Assembly (NCBI GenBank): GCA_025464925.1 | Contig: JAODMS010000149.1 | Location: 1 to 18,855 of the forward strand | DNA: 18,855 nt | Source of the DNA: Arthrobacter sp. | GTDB lineage: Bacteria; Actinomycetota; Actinomycetes; Actinomycetales; Micrococcaceae | Direction: 5' to 3' | Part shown: piece by piece, positions 1 to 8,057 of the stretch | Layout of the letters: every line of letters starts with the position of its first letter | How positions within the stretch are numbered: the first letter of the stretch is position 1 | Notes under the pieces: model-generated | Seen by the model: the letters and a program-made list of their open reading frames with translations, nothing else | The model's database searches: none | What the model was told of the DNA's origin: nothing | Made by a program: the position numbers and the translations under genes

Positions 1-110
1 TCCATATCAATAAATTGGTATCAACAAACTTGGCACACTATTGAGTTCTCAAACAACAGACACACCCGGCACCACCCGGACCACACGGTCCAGGATCGCT
101 CCGGAGCAAC
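1..110 (-). other. rRNA operon leader (pre-16S), partial
   Basis: Read on the minus strand, bases 60-1 contain TGTTTGAGAACTCAATAGTG (58-39) followed by an AT-rich stretch. This is the conserved block I recognise from actinobacterial pre-16S leaders and 16S-23S spacers, where it is linked to antitermination and RNA processing. Two small hairpins lie just after the predicted transcription start: the palindrome GCTCCGGAGC at 98-107 and GGACC-4 nt-GGTCC at 78-91. A promoter immediately upstream (117-145) favours the 16S leader over the internal spacer. The 16S gene would begin beyond the left edge and is not visible. Confidence 0.75.
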
Positions 111-116
111 TTATCC

Positions 117-145
117 AACCTACCCGGCCGCTTCACCCTAGTCAA
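117..145 (-). promoter_or_regulatory. rRNA operon promoter
   Basis: The minus strand shows TTGACT (140-145) as -35, exactly 17 bp of spacer, and TAGGTT (117-122) as -10. This is close to the housekeeping sigma consensus. It sits directly upstream of the conserved pre-rRNA leader and fires leftward. The expected start is near base 110. No second promoter of similar quality was found between here and the mak-glgB stop codon. Confidence 0.72.
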
Positions 146-273
146 ATCGGCCATCCGACTCAGTTTCGCCGTAGGCTTCTGTGTCGTCTTGGCGTTCAAC
201 TCCGGGGAGCAGCGCGGAAATAAACTCTACCACCATCTTGCCCCGGTGGCAATCCACCCTTGTCCAGGAGGCG

Positions 274-308
274 GAAGAGCCCGGAATCGCGGGGATTCCG
301 GGCTCTTC
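274..308 (-). terminator. Strong hairpin terminator after mak-glgB
   Basis: A perfect 15-bp inverted repeat (274-288 with 294-308) encloses a 5-nt loop. It lies 39 nt past the mak-glgB stop codon and upstream of the rRNA promoter. There is no U-tract, as is common for terminators of high-GC actinobacteria. It would end the glgE-treS-mak/glgB transcript and insulate the co-directional rRNA operon. Confidence 0.75.
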
Positions 309-347
309 GTTCACGATCGTTCCCGGCCTCGCCGGGTGGGCGGCAGG

Positions 348-3300
348 TTAGCTCAGCGGCTTGAAGTACGCCACACCCAGCGGGGGCAGCGTGACGGTGA
401 GCGTTGCAGGCTGTCCATCCAGCTTGTCCTTGGAAGCCGTCAGGGTGCCGGCGTTGCCCACACCCGAGCCGCCGTAGCTGACAGCATCGGTGTTCAGCAC
501 TTCCTGCCACCCTCCGGCGGACGGCACTCCCAGTTGGTAGTCCTTGTGCGGACTGCCGGAGAAGTTCATCGCGCAGACCAGCGGGTTCCCGTCGGCATCG
601 CGGCGGATGAAGGTAAGGACGTTCCGATCCGCGTCACCTCCGTTGATCCACTGGAACCCGTCCGGGTCGTTGTCCCGCTCGTACAGGGCCGGGGTGGAGC
701 TGTAGAGCTCGTTCAGGTCCTTGGTCAGGAGCTGAATGCCCTGGTGCGCCGGAATGTCGGCGAGCCACCAATCCAGTCCGTGCTGCTCCGACCACTCCGC
801 CTCCTGGCCGAACTCAGTTCCCATGAAAATCAGCTGCTTGCCGGGATGGGCCCACTGGTAGCCGAGGAAGGCGCGGAGGTTGGCCAGCTGCTGCCAGCGG
901 TCCCCCGGCATCTTGCGCAGCATCGAGCCCTTGCCGTGCACGACCTCGTCGTGGCTGATCGGCAGGAGGAAGTTCTCCGTGAAGGCGTAAACCATGGAGA
1001 AGGTGATGGTGCCGTGGTGCCATTTGCGGTTGTAAGGGTCCTCGGCCATGTACTTGAGCGAATCGTGCATCCAGCCCATGTTCCATTTAATTCCGAAGCC
1101 CAGTCCGCCCTGGCTTGTGGGGGCAGTGACGCCCGGAAATGCCGTCGATTCCTCGGCGATCATGATCGTGCCGGGGTGGGTCTTGTAGACGGTGGCGTTG
1201 GTCTCCTGCAGGAAGGAGATAGCCTCAACGTTTTCGCGGCCGCCGAAGCGGTTCGGCTGCCACTGCCCGGCCTCGCGTGAATAGTCGAGGTAGAGCATGG
1301 AGGCGACGGCGTCAACGCGCAGTCCGTCGATGTGGAATTCCTCAAGCCAGTAGAGCGCATTGGCCACGAGGAAGTTGCGCACTTCGCGGCGGCCGAAGTC
1401 GAAGATCAGCGTTCCCCAGTCCGGGTGCTCGCCCAGGTTCGGATCGGCGTGCTCGTACAGGGGTTCGCCGTCGAACTGGGCCAGGGCCCACTCGTCCTTG
1501 GGGAAGTGCGCCGGGACCCAGTCGAGCAGTACACCGATGCCCGCCTGGTGGAGTTCGTCCACAAGGTGCCGGAATTCGTCGGGGTGCCCGAAACGCGACG
1601 TCGGAGCGAAGTAGGACGTCACCTGGTAGCCCCAGGACCCGCCATAGGGGTGCTCGGCCACGGGCATCAATTCCACGTGGGTGAAGCCCATCCACTTCAC
1701 GTACTCCACCAGTTCCTTGGCCAGCTCGCGGTAGCCAAGGCCGAGCCGCCAGGAGCCGAGGTGGACTTCGTAGACGCTCATGGGGCTGTTGTGGGGATCC
1801 CGGCCTGACCGGGCCTCCATCCATGCGTCGTCCCGGAACTTGTAGGAGGGCTCAACGACGCGCGACGCCGTCAGCGGCGGGACCTCGGTCCCGAAGGCCA
1901 ACGGGTCTGCCTTCTCCACCCAGTGCCCGTGCCGGGACTTGATTTCGAACTTGTAGCACGCCCCTGCCACGACGCCGGGGATGAACAGTTCCCAGACACC
2001 GGAGGAGCCGAGGGAACGCATGGCGAATTCCCTGCCGTCCCAGCCATTGAAGTCGCCCTTGACCCGCACCGCCTGGGCGTTGGGGGCCCATACGGCGAAG
2101 GACACCCCGTCCACGTCACCGAGTGAGGACTTGTAATGCTGGACGTGCGCGCCGAGCACGTCCCACAGACGCTCATGGCGGCCTTCCCCGATCAGATGCA
2201 GGTCCACCTCCCCCACCGTCGGCAGGTAGCGGTAGGGGTCGTCAATAACCTGCAGGCCGCGGCCCTCGTACGTCACCTCTAGGCGGTAGTCCGGCACATG
2301 GCCGTGCTCCAGCGGTTCCAGCACCGCCACCCAGACGCCGCTGGACTCGTGGACCATGGGGGTCGTGCCAACGGCCGTTACTACGGAGACGGCTTCCGCC
2401 ATGTGCTTCAGCGTCCGGACTGTGACATGGCCGTGGTCGTCCAGATGTGCGCCCAGGACTGCATGTGGCGCGTGGTGCTCGCCGGACGCAACCCTGGCAA
2501 GGGTCTCCGCGTCCACGGGGAGTGGTGTGCCGGGGCGATCGATACGTGCTGATCCTGTCATTTTAATACCTTCCACTGCGGCTCCGGCTGCTGCGCCGGA
2601 GCCTGTACTGCCGAGGAGACGACGTGATGCGTTCACCGGAATCGAAAGCCAGTCCGGCCTGTTGCGTAACTCGTACACGACTTCATAGAGGGCCTTGTCC
2701 AGCCACAGCGCCATGAACAGCGGCGAGTTCCGGTCGATGCTTCCGGGGGTGACCTCCGCGTAACCGGCCAGGAAGGCCTCGGCACAGTCGTCCACCCATG
2801 TCGCTGGCACCGTGGCACCGGGGGACTCCCGGACCGCCGCGCCGGCGGCATAGTCGAAGGACCGGAGCATTCCGACGACGTCGCGAAGCGGGACGTCGGG
2901 AAAATTTCGTTGGGAGATCGGCCGGAGCGGCTCTCCCTCGAAATCCAGGATGGCCCAGCGCGGGACAGTCCCGGACCCTCCCGGGACCTGAAGGATCTGT
3001 CCGAGGTGGAGATCGCCGTGGATGCGCTGCAGGGGGCCGGCGCTCGTGCCTTCAAGCCGCGCGAGCAGTGTGTCCAGTGCGTCGCCATAGGGTCCGACGG
3101 CGTCACCGGCTTCGGCCCAGGACTGGCGCACACGCTGGGCCACTCCGGCCGCGATGTCGTGACCCGGGACGGATTCGGCCGAGACACCCAGTGCCTGGGC
3201 AAGCCGGCGGTGCACCGTGGCGGTGGCAACACCAAGCGCATGCGCCTCGGCCGTGAAGTCCGTGCCCGTGAGCGCCCCCTCTACGGCCAGGCGCCAGGCA

Positions 3301-4043
3301 TCGAGGCCGCCGGCGAGGAATTCGTGGGCGACGGCCAGCTCGCCTTGCACGGGGGAAACGCCACCCGTCTGGCCCTCGGGGCTGGACTTCCATTCACCGG
3401 TGACCCAGCCGAGGGTCGCCGGGACTTCCGCGGTGCGCTCCGCGGTCAGGGCGCCGCCGATTTCCACCTCCGGGTTGTGGCCCTCCGAAAGGACGCGGAA
3501 GAACTTGACGATCACGGCTGATTCGCCGTCGTCCACGATCACCGAACTGTTCGACTGCTCGCCGGAGAGCACCTTTACCGTGCCGGTGGCGAAAGGCAGG
3601 CGGTGGTCGGACTCCACGCGGTAGCCGACGGCGTTCCCGGACGGTGTGGTCCCGCCGGTGCGCATGAGTTCCAGCCAGGCGGCGACGAAGGCAGGGTCGT
3701 GGACGCCGTCGTAGATCCAGCGGTGGCCGGCATCTGCCGTCGTACCTTCGGCGGGGCTGCCGCCGGAGATTTCACCGATCAGGGCGGACTCCGCCCCCGG
3801 TAAAGGCTCGCGGCGGAAGCTGAGCGGGACCTGGACGACGTCGGTGCGGCTTCCGTCGGCTGTCGGATACCTCACCGCGACCAGCGCCACCTCAAGCTCC
3901 GCCTCACCGCGGCCGCCGTCCAGGCGCAGGCCTCCGGCCGGCTCGAAGGTGAACTCCGCGCTCTTGACCGGGAACCAACGCTGGCGAGGCAGCCAGGCTC
4001 TGAGCAGTTGGCCGAGGCCTGGGGCAAGGGTCTGTTGGGTCAT
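348..4043 (-). CDS. glgB: Maltokinase / 1,4-alpha-glucan branching enzyme fusion
   Basis: This is a two-enzyme fusion of about 1,231 residues. Residues 1-470 are maltokinase (Mak/Pep2), which phosphorylates maltose with ATP to maltose 1-phosphate. They show IVKFFR near 180 and the catalytic loop HGDLHLGQ (342-349, Asp344), followed by DFEGEP (367-372). A Gly/Ala/Ser-rich linker follows. From residue 495 there is a full-length GH13 branching enzyme: an N-terminal beta domain, a CBM48 domain around 640-730, a catalytic barrel with GLRVDA (Asp910), IMIAEE (Glu964) and SHDEVVHGK (Asp1032), and a C-terminal beta domain ending at 1231. GlgB makes alpha-1,6 branches. The chosen ATG lies one base after the treS stop, with GAAGG 5 nt upstream; an in-frame TTG at 4055 would add four residues. 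It is the last gene of the operon. Mak is more often fused to TreS, so this partner is unusual. Confidence 0.93.
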   Translation of the reverse strand: MTQQTLAPGLGQLLRAWLPRQRWFPVKSAEFTFEPAGGLRLDGGRGEAELEVALVAVRYPTADGSRTDVVQVPLSFRREPLPGAESALIGEISGGSPAEGTTADAGHRWIYDGVHDPAFVAAWLELMRTGGTTPSGNAVGYRVESDHRLPFATGTVKVLSGEQSNSSVIVDDGESAVIVKFFRVLSEGHNPEVEIGGALTAERTAEVPATLGWVTGEWKSSPEGQTGGVSPVQGELAVAHEFLAGGLDAWRLAVEGALTGTDFTAEAHALGVATATVHRRLAQALGVSAESVPGHDIAAGVAQRVRQSWAEAGDAVGPYGDALDTLLARLEGTSAGPLQRIHGDLHLGQILQVPGGSGTVPRWAILDFEGEPLRPISQRNFPDVPLRDVVGMLRSFDYAAGAAVRESPGATVPATWVDDCAEAFLAGYAEVTPGSIDRNSPLFMALWLDKALYEVVYELRNRPDWLSIPVNASRRLLGSTGSGAAAGAAVEGIKMTGSARIDRPGTPLPVDAETLARVASGEHHAPHAVLGAHLDDHGHVTVRTLKHMAEAVSVVTAVGTTPMVHESSGVWVAVLEPLEHGHVPDYRLEVTYEGRGLQVIDDPYRYLPTVGEVDLHLIGEGRHERLWDVLGAHVQHYKSSLGDVDGVSFAVWAPNAQAVRVKGDFNGWDGREFAMRSLGSSGVWELFIPGVVAGACYKFEIKSRHGHWVEKADPLAFGTEVPPLTASRVVEPSYKFRDDAWMEARSGRDPHNSPMSVYEVHLGSWRLGLGYRELAKELVEYVKWMGFTHVELMPVAEHPYGGSWGYQVTSYFAPTSRFGHPDEFRHLVDELHQAGIGVLLDWVPAHFPKDEWALAQFDGEPLYEHADPNLGEHPDWGTLIFDFGRREVRNFLVANALYWLEEFHIDGLRVDAVASMLYLDYSREAGQWQPNRFGGRENVEAISFLQETNATVYKTHPGTIMIAEESTAFPGVTAPTSQGGLGFGIKWNMGWMHDSLKYMAEDPYNRKWHHGTITFSMVYAFTENFLLPISHDEVVHGKGSMLRKMPGDRWQQLANLRAFLGYQWAHPGKQLIFMGTEFGQEAEWSEQHGLDWWLADIPAHQGIQLLTKDLNELYSSTPALYERDNDPDGFQWINGGDADRNVLTFIRRDADGNPLVCAMNFSGSPHKDYQLGVPSAGGWQEVLNTDAVSYGGSGVGNAGTLTASKDKLDGQPATLTVTLPPLGVAYFKPLS
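2559..2574 (-). promoter_or_regulatory. Internal Shine-Dalgarno and ATG at the Mak-GlgB junction
   Basis: On the minus strand GGAAGG (2574-2569) is followed by 7 nt and an ATG (2561-2559) in the glgB frame. The ATG falls exactly at the start of the branching-enzyme domain, where the protein reads KMTGSARIDRPG. Initiation here would give a free GlgB of 737 residues, the usual length of actinobacterial GlgB. What is seen is a well-spaced ribosome-binding site; that it is used is inference. It may be a relic of two formerly separate genes. Confidence 0.5.
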
Positions 4044-4044
4044 T

Positions 4045-5841
4045 TCAGCCTTCAATGGACAGGATCGGCATCGCCTGGGTGTGGGGCGAGGCCGGGTTGG
4101 AAGCAGCCGAACGGATTCGCAGCCAGAAGAAATCGTGGCTGCCCAGGGTCAGCGTCAGCGTTCCATCATCGGCGATGGGGGGGAACGCCTGTCCGCCGAA
4201 CACATCCCGGAGCCCCCGCCCGGCATAGGCCGGCACCCGCAAGGTGGTGGCCACCGGGTGCTGGGACAGGTTGAAGACGCAGAGGATGCTTTCGCTGTCC
4301 TCCCCGGCCGAGTTGCCTTCCGGCAGCTCGCGCAGGTAGGAGAGGACGACGTCGCGGTCGGCTTCGACGTGCTTGAATCCGCCCAGCCCGAAGGCGGGGT
4401 GGTTCTTCCGGACGCTGAGGATCTGGCGCGTCCATCGCAGCAGCGAGCCCGAGTGGGCAGCCTCCGCCTCCACGTTGGCCATGCTGTAGTTGTAAACCAG
4501 CGACTGGATCACCGGGAGGTAGAGCTTGCCTGGGTCCGCGTTGGAGAATCCGGCGTTGCGGTCCGGGTTCCACTGCATGGGGGTGCGGACGGCGTCGCGG
4601 TCTTCGAGCCAGATGTTGTCCCCCATGCCGATCTCGTCCCCGTAGTACAGGAACGGGCTGCCGGGCAGGGACAGCAACAGGGCATTGATGAGCTCAATTT
4701 CGGCCCGGGAGTTGTCCAGCAAGGGAGCCAGCCGACGCCGGATGCCGATGTTGGCACGCATGCGTGGATCCGGCGCGTACCACCCGAGCATGGCTGCACG
4801 CTCGTCAGCCGTGACCATTTCCAGCGTCAGCTCGTCGTGGTTGCGCAGGAAGGTGCCCCACTGGGCGCCTTCGGGAATGGCGGGGGTGTCCTGCATCGTC
4901 TCGATGATGGGCGCGGCCTTCTGGTCCCGCAGCGCATAGTAAAGGCGCGGCATGATCGGGAAGTGGAAGGCCATATGGCACTCCGGCTCCTCCTCGGTGC
5001 CGAAGTATTCAACCACTTCAGCTGGCGGCTGGTTGGCTTCGGCGATGATCACTCGGCCCGGGTAGCTTTCATAGACCATCTTGCGCAGCTTGCGCAGGAA
5101 ATCATTGGTCTGGGGCAGGTTCTCGCAGTTGGTGCCCTCTTCTTCGAAGAGATAGGGAATGGCGTCGGCGCGGAAGCCATCGATGCCCTGGTCCAGCCAG
5201 AACCGCACAACGTCGAAGAGCGCTTCGATGACCTTGGGGTTTTCGAAGTTAAGGTCGGGCTGGTGGCTGAAGAAGCGGTGCCAGAAGAACTGGCGACGGA
5301 TCGGGTCGAAGGTCCAGTTGGACTCCTCCGTGTCCACGAAAATGATGCGGGCGTCTTCGTATTTCTCGTCCGTGTCACTCCACACGTAGAAGTCGCCGAA
5401 GGGACCATCCGGATCCTTGCGTGATTCCTGGAACCAGGCGTGCTGGTCCGAGGTGTGGTTCAGCGGAAGGTCGATGATCACGCGCACGCCCCGGGCATGG
5501 GCCTCGGCTACGAGCCGTTTGAAATCACTGATGGTTCCAAACTCGTCGAGCACGGAGTTGTAGTCGGAGATGTCGTAGCCGCCATCCCGGAGCGGTGACT
5601 GGAAGAACGGTGGCAACCATAGGCAGTCCACTCCCAGCCACTGCAGGTAGTCAAGTTTGTCGATCAAGCCGTGGAAATCACCGGAACCGTCGCCGTTGCC
5701 ATCGGCGAAGCCCCGGACTAGTACCTCGTAGAACACCGCCCTGCGGTACCACAGGGGATCATGCGGGAGGCCCGGCGCATTCAATTCAAAGGTTGCTTTC
5801 GGGCTGAAGTGATGGCTGGGGCTCTGCTGGCTGAAACTCAC
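4045..5841 (-). CDS. treS: Trehalose synthase (maltose alpha-D-glucosyltransferase)
   Basis: This 598-residue cytosolic GH13 (subfamily 16) enzyme interconverts trehalose and maltose. In the GlgE pathway it supplies maltose to maltokinase, encoded by the next gene. The family signature is clear: WYRRAVFYEVLVRGFADGNG near 31-50, LPLNHTSDQH near 125-134, the nucleophile region GFRADA (Asp226), the general acid IIAEAN (Glu268) and FLRNHDEL (Asp336). The length is normal for stand-alone TreS and there is no C-terminal maltokinase domain. The start is GTG, with GGAGG 8 nt upstream, overlapping the end of glgE. Only 5 bp separate the glgE stop from this start and 1 bp separates its stop from the mak-glgB ATG, so translation of all three genes is probably coupled. 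Confidence 0.95.
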   Translation of the reverse strand: MSFSQQSPSHHFSPKATFELNAPGLPHDPLWYRRAVFYEVLVRGFADGNGDGSGDFHGLIDKLDYLQWLGVDCLWLPPFFQSPLRDGGYDISDYNSVLDEFGTISDFKRLVAEAHARGVRVIIDLPLNHTSDQHAWFQESRKDPDGPFGDFYVWSDTDEKYEDARIIFVDTEESNWTFDPIRRQFFWHRFFSHQPDLNFENPKVIEALFDVVRFWLDQGIDGFRADAIPYLFEEEGTNCENLPQTNDFLRKLRKMVYESYPGRVIIAEANQPPAEVVEYFGTEEEPECHMAFHFPIMPRLYYALRDQKAAPIIETMQDTPAIPEGAQWGTFLRNHDELTLEMVTADERAAMLGWYAPDPRMRANIGIRRRLAPLLDNSRAEIELINALLLSLPGSPFLYYGDEIGMGDNIWLEDRDAVRTPMQWNPDRNAGFSNADPGKLYLPVIQSLVYNYSMANVEAEAAHSGSLLRWTRQILSVRKNHPAFGLGGFKHVEADRDVVLSYLRELPEGNSAGEDSESILCVFNLSQHPVATTLRVPAYAGRGLRDVFGGQAFPPIADDGTLTLTLGSHDFFWLRIRSAASNPASPHTQAMPILSIEG

Positions 5842-5846
5842 TGATG

Positions 5847-7919
5847 CTACCTCCGGATGCTAAGAATGTGGGCGGGTTCGACGCGGGCGTCCAAACGGAC
5901 GTAGTTGTACTCGCCCCACTCCCAGCTTTGGCCGGTCACCAGATCATCCACCATGAAGCCGCCGTTGTGCGTCAGGTTCTCCGGGTCCAGCTCCAGTGCC
6001 TCCAGATCCAGGGACACCGTGCTTTCCCGGATATTGTGCGGGTCCAAGTTGACGACGATGATCAACGTGTCCTTCGTGCCGTCGGGCAGGACCTTGTGCT
6101 TGGAGTACACGATGGTGGAGTCGTCGGTGCTCCGGTGCAGTGTCAGGTTCTGCAGATCGCCCAAGGCGGGGTGTGTGTGGCGGATTTCGTTGAGCCTGGT
6201 CAGGTACGGGGCCAGCGTCCTGCCGGACGTTGCCGCCGCCTCCCAGTCACGGGCCTTGTATTCAAATTTCTCGTTATCGATGTACTCCTCGGCACCCGGC
6301 CTGGCCACGTGTTCGTAGAGCTCGTAACCTGCGTAGACGCCCCAGAGCGGGCTCGCCGTTGCGGCGAGCGCGGCACGGATCTTGAAAGCGGGCGGGCCTC
6401 CGAACTGCAGGTACTCGGTGAGGATGTCCGGGGTGTTGACGAAGAAGTTCGGCCGGAAATAGGCCGGGGATTCGTGGCTGACTTCCTGGAAGTACTCCTC
6501 GAGCTCCTCCTTGGTGTTCCGCCAGGTGAAGTAGGTGTACGACTGCTGGAAGCCGGCCCGGCCGAGGGCGTGCATCATGGCCGGGCGGGTGAATGCCTCG
6601 GCGAGGAAAACGACCTCGGGGTGCCTCTCGTTGACCTGGGCGATCAGCCATTCCCAGAACCACACCGGCTTGGTGTGCGGGTTGTCCACGCGGAAGATCT
6701 TCACGCCGTGGCTCACCCAGAGGAGGACGATCCGGAGGATCTCATTGGACAAGCCGGCCGGGTCGTTGTCGAAGTTAAGCGGGAAAATGTCCTGGTACTT
6801 CTTCGGCGGGTTTTCGGCGTAGGCGATGCTGCCGTCCACACGCGTGGTGAACCACTCCGGGTGGCTTTCCACCCAGGGATGGTCCGGCGCGGCCTGCAGC
6901 GCCAGGTCCAGGGCGACCTCGAGCCCCAGCTCTCCGGCACGCGCCACGAAGCCGTCGAAGTCCTCGAAGGTACCCAGGTCCGGGTGGATGGCGTCATGCC
7001 CGCCCTCCTTGGCACCGATCGCCCACGGCGAGCCGGGATCGTGCGGCCCGGCCAGGAGCGTGTTGTTCGGGCCCTTGCGGTGCTGGATTCCGATCGGGTG
7101 GATCGGCGGCAGGTAGATGATGTCGAAGCCCATGGCGGCAACGGCGTCGAGGCGTTTCGCTGCGGTCTGGAAGGTACCCGAAGTCCACTCACCGGTCTCG
7201 TGGTTGCGGACGGCACCCTCGGAGCGGGGGAAGAATTCATACCAGGCGCCGCGGCCGGCGAGCTCCCGCTCCACCAGCAGCGGGTACTGCTCGGAGACGG
7301 TCACGAGTTCGCGGATGGGCTGGCGTTCGACGATGGCGGCCACCTCGGCGCTGAATCCGGCGGCCAGTCGATCCTCAGGCGTCAGGGAGGTGTCGGACAG
7401 CGCGACGACGGCCGTCTGGAGCGTCTGCTGGTCGGCTGACGGGCGGGCGGGGTCCTCGGACGCTTCGGAGAGCAGCGCGGCGCCCTCCGCAAGCATCAGC
7501 TCGACGTCGATGCCCGCCTCCACCTTCACCTCGGCGTTGTGGTGCCAGGTGCCGTAGCGGTCATGCCAGGCCTCGATGACGAAAGACCAGTTGCCGGTGT
7601 CGGAAGGAGTCAGGATGCCTTCCCAGCGATCCGTGCCTTTTCCCCGGTTGCCCCTGGGCGGAGCAAGGCGGACGCGTTGCCGTTCCTTTCCGTGCGGGTC
7701 CAGCAGGACCGCGCTGACACCGAGCCGGTCATGACCTTCGCGGAAGGCGGTGGCACCCACCACCAGGCTCTCTCCCGCTACGGCTTTGGCAGGGAATTTG
7801 CCGCCTTCGACAGCAGGTTGCACGGCGGTGATCGGAAAACGGCCAAATTGAAGGCCATCGGTGATCAGGGCCTTCGGCATTTGCTGGGACACGGCGCTGG
7901 TACTTGAGTTAGTCGTCAC
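5847..7919 (-). CDS. glgE: Alpha-1,4-glucan:maltose-1-phosphate maltosyltransferase
   Basis: This 690-residue GH13 (subfamily 3) enzyme transfers maltosyl units from maltose 1-phosphate to the non-reducing end of alpha-1,4-glucan. The N-terminal beta domain (about 20-135) and helical insertion (about 140-215) precede the barrel. The catalytic regions are KIFRVDNPHTKP (nucleophile Asp412) and VFLAEAFTRP (acid/base Glu441); their 29-residue spacing equals that in Streptomyces GlgE (Asp394/Glu423). The maltose 1-phosphate site region KGPNN lies at 282-286. It is the first gene of the operon, ahead of treS and mak-glgB. The start used is GTG 7919. It has no Shine-Dalgarno but a TANNNT -10 seven bases upstream, suggesting a leaderless mRNA. 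An ATG at 7880 (residue 14) is the alternative start, also without a clear ribosome-binding site. Confidence 0.95.
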   Translation of the reverse strand: MTTNSSTSAVSQQMPKALITDGLQFGRFPITAVQPAVEGGKFPAKAVAGESLVVGATAFREGHDRLGVSAVLLDPHGKERQRVRLAPPRGNRGKGTDRWEGILTPSDTGNWSFVIEAWHDRYGTWHHNAEVKVEAGIDVELMLAEGAALLSEASEDPARPSADQQTLQTAVVALSDTSLTPEDRLAAGFSAEVAAIVERQPIRELVTVSEQYPLLVERELAGRGAWYEFFPRSEGAVRNHETGEWTSGTFQTAAKRLDAVAAMGFDIIYLPPIHPIGIQHRKGPNNTLLAGPHDPGSPWAIGAKEGGHDAIHPDLGTFEDFDGFVARAGELGLEVALDLALQAAPDHPWVESHPEWFTTRVDGSIAYAENPPKKYQDIFPLNFDNDPAGLSNEILRIVLLWVSHGVKIFRVDNPHTKPVWFWEWLIAQVNERHPEVVFLAEAFTRPAMMHALGRAGFQQSYTYFTWRNTKEELEEYFQEVSHESPAYFRPNFFVNTPDILTEYLQFGGPPAFKIRAALAATASPLWGVYAGYELYEHVARPGAEEYIDNEKFEYKARDWEAAATSGRTLAPYLTRLNEIRHTHPALGDLQNLTLHRSTDDSTIVYSKHKVLPDGTKDTLIIVVNLDPHNIRESTVSLDLEALELDPENLTHNGGFMVDDLVTGQSWEWGEYNYVRLDARVEPAHILSIRR

Positions 7920-7926
7920 AGGTTCG

Positions 7927-7956
7927 ACGTTATCGACAAAATGGCCAGAATGCTAA
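7927..7956 (-). promoter_or_regulatory. Putative glgE operon promoter (leaderless)
   Basis: On the minus strand TTAGCA (7956-7951) is an acceptable -35, followed by 18 bp and TAACGT (7932-7927), which fits the actinobacterial -10 pattern TANNNT. Seven bases then separate it from the glgE GTG at 7919, placing the transcription start at or next to the first base of the codon. No Shine-Dalgarno is present. This supports leaderless translation but is unproven. Confidence 0.5.
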
Positions 7957-8044
7957 GGGTGCGTACTTTTCGGCGTTTCCCAATGGCGATCCGTCATTTG
8001 GAGGAAAGAAACTTAAAGCTGTTCCGGGGCACGGACTTGTCGGT

Positions 8045-8050
8045 TAGTGT
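8045..8050 (+). promoter_or_regulatory. Putative glgP -10 element (leaderless)
   Basis: TAGTGT fits TANNNT and lies exactly 7 nt upstream of the GTG at 8058, the start supported by protein homology. No good -35 is visible at 17-18 bp. An AG-rich GGAGGAAAG at 8000-8008 looks like a ribosome-binding site but has no start codon at usable distance, so it does not explain glgP initiation. Confidence 0.4.
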
Positions 8051-8057
8051 TTCGCTG

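Noticed and set aside
3844..5424. Long plus-strand open frame (526 codons) opposite treS, and a similar one (5844-7439, 531 codons) opposite glgE
   Set aside because: Both are antisense to firmly identified enzymes with intact catalytic motifs. Their translations are low-complexity with no recognisable domain. Long antisense frames are expected in high-GC DNA with strong third-position bias.
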